Part shown: positions 56,919 to 64,000 of the stretch, one piece after another
How the letters are laid out: each line of letters starts with the position of its first letter
How positions within the stretch are numbered: position 1 is the first letter of the stretch
From: Eurosta solidaginis
Taxonomy: Eukaryota; Arthropoda; Insecta; Diptera; Tephritidae
NCBI RefSeq assembly: GCF_040869045.1
Contig: NC_090319.1
Coordinates: 243,281,832 to 243,345,831, forward strand
Length of the DNA stretch: 64,000 nucleotides
Direction: 5' to 3'
Made by a program: the position numbers and the translations under genes
Notes under the pieces: model-generated
The model's database searches: none
What the model was told of the DNA's origin: nothing
Seen by the model: the letters and a program-made list of their open reading frames with translations, nothing else

Positions 56919-58640
56919 CTAAATTTTTATAGTAATATCAAAATTTAACTGTCTTGCCAAAACGGATTCAACACAAACCGTGGCAAGTCCTGAAACTCGC
57001 TCTTGAGATGAAGACGATCTATGAAAGTTTTTGATTCTTGAAAGGACGCTGAAGGAACGTTCTGCACTAGCTACAGTGAGAGGTATGGTGCAAAAGTTAC
57101 GTAAAGCAACACAAATGTTGGGGAAAATCGTATACAGATTTTGAACATATGTATGTATGTAGATGGCATTTATCAATTCCAATGGTGACATACCTTTATC
57201 AAAATTTGCTTCGTAAATGTGTTTCAAGCGAATTATTTCGCATTCTAAGCTTTGAGAAATGTCCGAATTGTATTTTTCGACAAATTTTGGTGCGCTCGCC
57301 CGAATCGTAGTTTCATCCATGTCTTCAAATTGTCACAAAAAGGAAAACGTCTCGTTTAAATTTCTCATAGCTGCAAATCGTTCAGGTTAATGCCAGTGAT
57401 TACCGAATCGACGATCACCGAGAATGTATTGTTTTTAAAATCAGACTATGGATTATCCTTAATCATCTCATTTCCATTATCTTCAAAACGTCTTTTGGTT
57501 TTCTCTTTCGAATGTCCGAAAACTTTGGCGAGATATTTAATTTAATAGTAACTGTTTTGCATTCGTTTAAAATTGTTTCCCATTGGTTCCTGATACACTC
57601 CAAATCAGCTAATAAGGCATCTAGATGTCGGACCTCAACATCTATGGTGGCGTCTCTAGCTTCGAGGACCACGTTTCTTTCATTAATCTATTTTCAGCCA
57701 AATTGAGGACAGCAAGATAAATTCTAGCTTGTTGATGTACTTGAGAATGCCGGTAACATCGCCGTATGCTTGCGCAGTCGAATTTGGCTTTTGGCTGAAA
57801 GACTATGAAGAGAGCTCGGTACATTTTTTTTGAGGATGTCCCATCGTTGTGGAGTTCTGCTGAAAATAGTAAAACATTTTTGTACAACTCCGAAGAAAGT
57901 AATTGCAGTCGCAGCAACAACACCACATAAATTGAGACTGTGGGTTGGACAAGGCGAGTAATCAGCATTCGAGTTTTGTCGAGAATGTGACGTAGTGCTC
58001 TGTTGTAAGCTCCTTTCATACTGGCGCCTTTATCGTACCCTTGTGCACGACAATCTTCAATCAAGTACGGCAAATTAAATCAGCGATTTTCTGACCAGTT
58101 TTTTGGTTACATTTCACGAAAGCCAAAAACCGTTCTTGAATTGCAAAATTTGTTGCTTTCGAATTGGAATGGAGTTAGCGCAAAATGAACGTAGTCAACG
58201 TGACTAGCATCAGGCATAGCATCAACGATAATAGCAACATACTTGGCTTTCTTGCCTTGATCTTATATAGTTTCCCTCACGTGCTTTGCACAAATTTCTA
58301 TAAACTCGTTCTGAATGTCTGGGGAAAGATAGTGACCTTGTAAACGTTTGTGCTGCTGTTGTGAAATCCTAACTTTCTCCAAATGATCTCTAAATATCGC
58401 ATCATATTGGTTTATGAGATCTTAGATGCCCAAAAAATTTCCATCGTTTCGTTCTCCAAGATATATACCTTCGCCTTTGAAAGCTAGGCCTCTTTCACCC
58501 AAAAATAAATTAGTGTCCGAAATTCTATGTAAACTTTTTTCCACTTTTGAGTATCAGTGATTAGCTGGTCATTGATATTGTGTGTATCAATTGTAGTCTC
58601 CTTTTGAATTAGATTTTGTAAAGATCGCCAATGAATATAA
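56919..58640 (-). pseudogene. ZMYM1-like hAT transposase pseudogene
   Basis: The C-terminal 133-codon piece (57320-56919) has the hAT dimerisation core: FPNICVALRNFCTIPLTVAS then AERSFSVLSRIKNFHRSSSS. The piece at 58073-57642 starts with EDCRAQGYDKGASMKGAYNR, like the CRGQGYDNGANM block that holds a catalytic region of DUF4371/ZMYM1-type proteins. Between and upstream, frames are broken by several stops and shifts (readable: KWKKVYIEFRT, FLAFVKCNQKTGQKIAD). Such proteins are hAT transposases or genes domesticated from them. This copy has lost function. Confidence 0.75.
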
Positions 58641-58669
58641 CATTTAATGTGCTATTGAGTATTTTCGTG

Positions 58670-59066
58670 TTGTTGTTGTTGTTGTTGTAGCGATAAGGAT
58701 ACTCCCCGAAGGCTTTGGGGAGTGTTATCGATGTGATGGTCCTTTACCGGGTACAGGTCCGGTACGCTCCGGTAACACAGCACCATTAAGGTGCCAGCGC
58801 GACCATCTCGGGAACGATTTATATGGCCATATTAAACCTTCAGGTCATCCCTCCCTCCCCACCCCCAAGTTCCATGAGGAGCTTGGGGTCGCCAGACCCT
58901 CGTCTGTTAGTGAAACAGGATTCTCCGCGGATAGGTGAGGTTGACAATTGGGTTTGCGCTGGCAACTGAAGGGTTGCGCTACACAGCCCCTTGAATCTGG
59001 TATTTTAGTCAACCCTTACGGCATACCTTCCGCGGGTATATTCTGAACCCCTAACCCGCTGGGGGC
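58670..59066 (-). repeat. SINE-2, longest copy (397 bp)
   Basis: Minus strand: starts CCCCCAGCGGGTTAGGGGTT and ends TATCGCTACAACAACAACAA. Flanked by AGTATTTTCGTG (58658-58669) and AGTATTTTCATG (59067-59078), a 12-bp target duplication with one mismatch. I do not see a convincing A box plus B box, so the origin of the 5' region (tRNA, 5S or LINE-derived) is open. The 3' tail matches that of the PHD-finger LINE. Confidence 0.82.
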
Positions 59067-59216
59067 AGTATTTTCATGTGATGGCAGTTTATCGTATAGC
59101 TTCTTCCAAACCTGGAATTTGAAAATCCGCAGTACAAATTTTAGGTCGATTTAAAGTATTAGTGCTTAATAGACGACATTATAGGCAATAAAAAGCATTG
59201 CTACTGGCACTCCACA

Positions 59217-59429
59217 CTAACCAGTCACTCTCCACTTTCCATTTGGCAAGATTCTGTTTAAAAACGAGGTAGGAAATGCCTCGTCATGACAATCACGTGG
59301 AAAAATAACAGGACACTTTTGATGACCTCGACGAATAATTTCGTTGACACATGGAACAACTAAAGACTCTCCTAAATTAAAAAAAAATGCCTTAGTACCT
59401 CCAAATCGCGGGCCCCCTGAGAAACACAT
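59217..59429 (-). pseudogene. 5' segment of the ZMYM1-like hAT gene
   Basis: Reads NLGESLVVPCVNEIIRRGHQ then CPVIFPRDCHDEAFPTSFLN and RILPNGKWRVTG, resembling the region before the TTF-type zinc finger in ZMYM-like hAT proteins (IIRRGP....FPKD). It follows an acceptor-like T-rich tract plus AG at about 59371-59390 on the minus strand. Confidence 0.6.
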
Positions 59430-59935
59430 TTTTGTTTGATGTTTTTATTGTCTTCTCAGGCCCAGGCAAAAATTCCTAGTCAATATTTGTTGCTTTTGAA
59501 ATTCGGCTTAAAATTTGCACATGGAACAACTAAAGACTCTCCTGAATTGGAAAAAATGTCTAGTACCTCTAAATCGCGGGCCTCCTGAGAAATATATTTT
59601 TGTCTGATGTTTTTATTGTCTCCTCAGGCCCAGGCAAAACTTCCTTATCAATATTCGTTGCTTTTGAAATTCGTTTTAAAATTTGCACATGGAACAACTA
59701 AAGACTCTCCTGAATTAAAAAAAATGCCTTAGTACCTCCAAATCGCGGGCCCCCTGAGAAACACATTTTTGTTTGATGTTTTTATTGTCTTCTCAGGCCC
59801 AGGCAAAAATTCCTAGTCAATATTTGTTGCTTTTGAAATTCGGCCTAAAATTTGCACCTGGAACAACTAAAGAGTCTCCTAAATCTAAAAAAAAATGTCT
59901 TAGTACCTCTAAATGGCGGGCCCCTCAGAAACCCC
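59349..59935 (-). repeat. 169-bp tandem repeat in the hAT 5' region, about 3.5 units
   Basis: CATGGAACAACTAAAGACTC-type anchors lie at 59349, 59519, 59687 and 59856 (periods 170, 168, 169). Each unit carries GGAACAACTAAAGACTCTCC, then A-rich sequence and CAAATCGCGGGCC with a few changes, so the start of the 59217-59429 coding segment and its acceptor-like tract are repeated. Confidence 0.85.
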
Positions 59936-59949
59936 CCTCTTGTAGGGCC

Positions 59950-60190
59950 TGGCTATGCGCCTTCGAAAAATGTGTGGCGTACGTCGTCTATGAGTCCACA
60001 GTATAAGTTAATCGGATTTTCAACCTTGCCCATTCTGTGGAGATATTCCTGGAAGTAGCCGTGTCCACTTAAAAACTGTGTCAGGTAGTAGTCGACATTG
60101 CCATGTGGTCGGTCTAACCATGGCTCCAGCTCTCTGCTCGACTTGCTGCAGCACTGCAGCTCCATTGCTGTTGCTATCGTTGGAAAGATT
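59950..60190 (-). pseudogene. R1-like LINE C-terminal fragment
   Basis: Reads PWLDRPHGNVDYYLTQFLSG then HGYFQEYLHRMGK and YCGLIDDVRHTFFE, the C-terminal region with the CCHC knuckle (here partly lost) of R1-type LINEs. It stops at the hAT insertion and continues at 56512. Confidence 0.75.
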
Positions 60191-60210
60191 CTTTTCGCAC
60201 CTGCAAATAA

Positions 60211-60966
60211 GAAGATATATATTTGGCATACGACGATTTGACAGAATATCTCATTATTCCAAACTCATTTTTGGTGTTACCTTCGAGAATCTTTTAAACT
60301 GTAAAACTTTAATATACCTTCATAGTATAGTATACACGCGACAACCGGATTACCTTTACCGAAAACTAAACTTCTTCAGGTCAGAAAGAGAAAACCGTAT
60401 TATTCAAATGAACATGACACTGCTTTTTCAGATCAAAATGGTATCAAAAAGTTCCATACATTTTGTTTTATTTTTATAAAAACGGTATTCATGTATAAAT
60501 TTCCATGCATCGTGAAATGCCAAAATTTTGAGCCTACTGCTGTTTTCATGCTCAAGAAAAATGCAAAATGTTTCTTGTATGTTTTCTTTTGATCTGCGTA
60601 CAGGCTTAATAATACCAAAATATAAGCTTTCGATTTCAAAGTATTTTCCTAAGTATGTATGTATTCTGTTTTTAAATACCTTTTTATTTTTTATTTGGTT
60701 CTTTTTTCATCATTGGGTGTGTACATTTCATACTTATATAATTTTAATAAAACAATGTAATAATAACAATGTAAATAAATGTTATGTTTAAAGACACAGA
60801 GTGAAAATTTCTGAAAGTGATCACCGAAAAACGTCATAATTTATTTTTGAGCAACAAAGATATTATATGATAGCTATCGATAATACAAACAAATGCTCGT
60901 CTTCGATTGTTCCAAAAAATACCGTAATCTTTTATTATCGCCATTTGAATTTTCTTTGTCCTTTGT
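60211..60966. other. AT-rich stretch, nothing recognised
   Basis: Short open frames only (up to 133 codons at 60078-60479, which begins inside the LINE antisense and has no domain). No terminal or tandem repeats seen. Confidence 0.5.
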
Positions 60967-61148
60967 CTTAAGATTTTTTAAGAATTAATGAGCTTAACAC
61001 CGATAAATGATAATTGTTATTCAATTATTATTTTGGTTTTGTTGGGAAAAGAAGGAAACATTTACTGGCAATAAAACCAAATTATAATAATTGAATAACA
61101 ATTATCATTTGTCGGTGTTAAGCTCATTAATTCTTAAAAAATCTTAAG
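60967..61148. repeat. Near-perfect long palindrome, ~75-bp arms
   Basis: CTTAAGATTTTTTAAGAATT at 60967 is mirrored to 61148. The arms (60967-61040 and 61073-61148) differ by one substitution and one 2-base indel, around a ~32-base loop. No termini of a known transposon are visible outside the arms. Confidence 0.92.
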
Positions 61149-61221
61149 TAAAATTGAACACACCATTAAACATACAAACATTGTCCTTTTGCTTTTAAAG
61201 TTGAATAGCAGCCGATAGGCT

Positions 61222-62412
61222 CCACCATTCAAGTTCAGAAATGCCAATTTAAATTCAGAAATTTCCAATTAAAGTTCAGAAAATTAAAATTCAAGTTCAG
61301 AAAATTTGTCGGGTATTTTTTTTTTCATCCAATGGAAATAAAGGTATGTAAGTTGGTATCTATGTGCTAAGGAAGCATTGGACATCATAACTCGTTCAAA
61401 TCAATTTTGCGAAATAGCGAAGATAAAACTCTCGCTCATGAGAAGCAATTTCAATGCCATCCAGCTATATTCTTAGCATCATAACCATTGATCTACGCTG
61501 AGTATGACATCAGTGATGACGAGGATATGATCACTTAAACAGTCAACGGAGCGTCCACACTCCCGGAACTAACGTATAGGTACTGTCTGCATAGATCTTG
61601 GCGCCATATGTCAAAATATCTCAACTTATCCGCCATCATCATCATTCATCATGAATTGGCACTTAATCGCGATTTTGGCAGTTTCGTAACAAATCATGCC
61701 AGCTTTCCCTGTTTCACGGTAACTGACGGCGATTGGTAGCACAATAAGAGGTCAAGTCTTCCTCCACCTTCGCAACTCTGTGGAGGTCTCTCCCTTCCAC
61801 TGCTTCCAAACTGTTGTTTCGACTGAAGTACTTTCTTGGCCGTAGCGTCTTCATGCACTTGTTGGAAAGAATTATCCTCCATTTGATTTCAAGATTCGGG
61901 ATGTACACACCTTGAATAAAACTTGGGGTACACTATACCCCAACCACCATTTTGGCAACATGGTCAACGAAGCATCAACACTTCCGCAAGTAACATATAA
62001 GTATAAATCTAATTAATTAAAATAACTTTTGAAAATTAACACCCTACTTACAAATTTCTGAATTCGAACTGTAATTTTCTAAACTTGAAAAGTAATTTTC
62101 TGAACTTGAATTGTAATTTTCTGAACTTGAATTGTATTTTTCTGAACTTGAATTTAAAATTCTGAACTTGAATTGTAATTTTCTGACCTTGAATTGTAGT
62201 TTTATGAATTTAAATTGGAATTTCTGAACTTGAATTGTAATTTTCTGAACTTGAATTGGAAAATCTGAACTTGAATTGTAAATTTCTGAATTTGAATTGT
62301 AAATTTCTGTATTTAAATTAGAAATTCTGAACTTGAGTTGTAATTTTCTGAACTTGAATTGCAATTTTCTGAACTTGAATTGTAAATTTCTGAACTTAAA
62401 CTGGAAAAGGTT
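61222..62412. mobile_element. Foldback-like element 2 with minisatellite arms
   Basis: Short left arm (61228-61312) of AATTCAAGTTCAGAAAATTA-type units and a long right arm (62045-62398) of the complement, ending AACTTAAACTGGAAAAGG as in element 1. The core matches that of element 1 in reverse orientation (CATCAACACTTCCGCAAGTA near 61974; CTTCCTCCACCTTCGCAACT near 61755). The arms differ in length (about 85 against 350 bp). No coding sequence. Confidence 0.8.
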
Positions 62413-62913
62413 TAGTTGAGGGGTCGATTGCTAATACGCTACCAAAAATATCCAGAGAGGTGCCATACGACGCGTATTGACCTCAGTATTAATAATCCGA
62501 AGGTGGAAAAGAAAAATGTTAACTCGTTCAAAAGATATTAAACAAAACCCGAAAAATGACCCGCTCGTCCCTCCGAAACCGGGGGTGGTATCCATAGTAT
62601 TTTTGCGCAGAACACCTTTCTGCATTGGCGGCCTTCGGCCGCCCTTATAAAAAATTACCCTGGGTGGGTCCAACACCGGTTTGGAGATCAAAGCTATATC
62701 TGCGCAAAAACCCTTATGTTCATAATTTTTTGTGTGGGTACAACAACATTAAAACAACCACATGAAAATAGACAACTTCAACTGAAAATGTCTCCCGGCA
62801 GAGATACAATTTTTCTTTTCCGCCTTCGGATTATTGTTGTCGAGGTCAATAGGCGTCTTTTGACAGCTCTCTCGATATTTGTGGCAGCGTATTAGCAGTC
62901 GACCCGTCAACTA
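62413..62913. mobile_element. 501-bp MITE with ~110-bp inverted repeats
   Basis: TAGTTGAGGGGTCGATTGCT at the left mirrors AGCAGTCGACCCGTCAACTA at the right. The repeat extends about 110 bp inward (AATAATCCGAAGGTGGAAAA against TTTTCCGCCTTCGGATTATT). TA at both outer edges may be a TA target duplication. It lies against the end of foldback element 2. Confidence 0.8.
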
Positions 62914-62984
62914 GACTTTTACCGACAATTCAAACACCAATTTGCTTGTAACTAAAAACTCTTTAAGAGCACATTTTTTATAAA

Positions 62985-63350
62985 AAACAAATAATTAAAT
63001 GTAAGGCGCGATAACCTCCGAAGAGATTTTAAGCCGAGCTTCTCTTCCAATTTGAGTCGTACTCCTTTTTTAATTTTTCCTACAAATTGGCGGGACGGGA
63101 CCTACTTGTTTTATGCCGACTCCGAACAGCATCTGCGAGGCAGATGAGTTTTCACTGAGACCTTTTCATGGCAGAAATACACTCGGAGTGCTTGCCAAAC
63201 ACTGCCGAGGGGCGACCCCGCTTAGAAAAATTGTCTTCTAATTGGAAAACCTTATTTCTAAAATTTTGATGTTGCTTTGCCCGGGGTGTGAACCCAGGGC
63301 ATTTGATATGATATCCGGAGCAGGCTACCATCACACCACGGTGGCCGCCA
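62985..63350 (-). repeat. tRNA-derived SINE, full length
   Basis: Reverse orientation: TAAGGCGCGATAACCTCCGA at the tail side, TTCATGGCAGAAATACACTC body, and ACACCACGGTGGCCGCC head. Close to the copies at 27106 and 36131. Confidence 0.88.
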
Positions 63351-63568
63351 TTTTTTATTTCTATGAAATAAATTTCTATTTTTAAAATTGGTGCAAAAAC
63401 CGTACAATAAAAATTGTGCTGGAGCACATTTTTGCACGCAAGGAAAACCACATACGCAAAATTTTACTCTCTATGATATTCCGTTGGGAAAAAAATGGCC
63501 CGCAATAATCATGCTAGATATTTTCATTTGCACACCTTGGACTTGAAGATTTTCCATACAAAATTTTA

Positions 63569-63633
63569 TTTTTCAAATACTTTAAGTATTGAACATTTGA
63601 ATATTTGTTTTGTTCTGTAAAGTATTTGAAAAA
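63569..63633. repeat. 16-bp perfect hairpin
   Basis: TTTTTCAAATACTTTA (63569-63584) pairs with TAAAGTATTTGAAAAA (63618-63633) around a 33-base loop. Confidence 0.75.
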
Positions 63634-63651
63634 TTTAATTTCTCGACTTTT

Positions 63652-63673
63652 GGGGGGGGGGGGGGGGGGGGGG
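63652..63673 (+). repeat. 22-base G homopolymer
   Basis: An uninterrupted run of 22 G bases at the 3' edge of the LINE endonuclease fragment. The length may be affected by sequencing error. Confidence 0.8.
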
Positions 63674-64000
63674 TTGGGGTCGTCTCCAAGTAGTTCCAGC
63701 TTATTTTTAAACCCTTGAATTGGACCATTTGTGGACAGGTAGCAGCTCACTAGTGTGGTCTGCGCCACTGTTACGCGTACGTAGCCGTTCTCGGAAACAC
63801 GGCTTCTTGCGTGTTCGCCTATAAGTTTCGCTGATGATTGCATAGCTGGCTCTGCTTTCGAGAACCAGTTGGTCCAGCAGACAATCACCTAACCTGCCTC
63901 GGTTCAGGTTTCCTTGAATGAAGGTGCTCACTTGCGCACCTGTTTGGCGTTTGCGAGGGTTTCCCTGCAGGTGTTGCATACTTCAGATCCGGGAGGTGGC
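63674..64000 (-). pseudogene. R1-like LINE endonuclease fragment, cut by the window edge
   Basis: Minus strand: IQGNLNRGRLGDCLLDQLVL then ESRASYAIISETYRR in one frame, and TLVSCYLSTNGPIQGFKNKL then ELLGDD in another, with a frameshift near 63800. The NLNR...LL.Q...E....ISE.Y pattern is typical of the endonuclease N-terminus in R1-type LINEs. It ends at the G run. The rest is outside the window or deleted. Confidence 0.75.

Larger units (their letters stand above)
56513..59949 (-). mobile_element. Degenerate ZMYM1-like hAT element
   Basis: The left edge CAGGGCCGTAGAGAGAAAAT and the complement of the right edge (GGCGCATAGCCAGGCCCTAC) resemble the CAGGGGCGTAGCCAGG-type ends of hAT elements. Coding remains lie at 56919-58640 and 59217-59429. 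It interrupts an R1-like LINE. Flanks share GCGCA, which may be a remnant of an 8-bp hAT duplication. SINE-2 (58670-59066) is inserted in it, and its 5' part has a 169-bp tandem repeat. Confidence 0.65.

Overview
The window looks like transposon-dense, probably heterochromatic DNA of a higher fly. A tephritid fruit fly is the best guess, from the LINE, SINE and DINE-like repeat types; the genus cannot be read from the sequence. I find no credible host protein gene, no rRNA gene, no functional tRNA gene and no CRISPR array. Every open frame above about 250 codons is transposon coding sequence or its antisense shadow. Most of the rest can be assigned to mobile elements nested inside one another.

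Layout. 1-290: ~115-bp tandem repeat. 418-5679: a DINE/Helentron-like element (called HINE-1 here, copy A) split by an RNase-H-bearing LINE, itself split by a jockey-like LINE. 5.7-8.8 kb: AT-rich DNA with two decayed SINEs. 8.8-9.5 kb: jockey-like LINE 3' end. 9.64-14.14 kb: HINE-1 copy B with a higher-order satellite array, then HINE-3. 14.2-15.4 kb: foldback element with minisatellite arms. 15.4-19.9 kb: MITEs, a SINE head and a HINE-2 fragment. 19.9-23.4 kb: almost intact RTE-type LINE. 23.5-28 kb: SINE-2, RNase H LINE remnant, MITE, tRNA-SINE, hAT remnant. 29.1-34.6 kb: HINE-1 copy C carrying a young LTR retrotransposon that lacks RT. 35.1-39.9 kb: tRNA-SINEs and a GC-rich minisatellite. 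40.1-47.4 kb: HINE-2 as a five-unit tandem array. 49.1-51.3 kb: HINE-1 copy D. 51.6-56.2 kb: foldback MITE and a near-complete LINE with PHD-like fingers and a 2A-like motif. 56.2-60.2 kb: R1-like LINE split by a ZMYM1-like hAT remnant carrying SINE-2. 61-64 kb: long palindrome, second foldback element, MITE, tRNA-SINE and a LINE endonuclease fragment.

How the parts relate. Three otherwise different HINE families share a 5' TTTTATAC start, family-specific 13-14 bp inverted subterminal repeats, a GTCY-rich microsatellite and a 3' end of hairpin plus TTACTTGTT, so they were probably moved by one rolling-circle (Helentron) machinery not present here. SINE-2 and the PHD-finger LINE share a GCTACAACAACAA tail, which suggests that this LINE class mobilised the SINE. 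The RT-less LTR element keeps gag, protease and the integrase tail and has LTRs about 99% identical, so it probably moved recently using proteins supplied elsewhere. The interest of the window lies in transposon architecture and satellite birth rather than in a host gene system.
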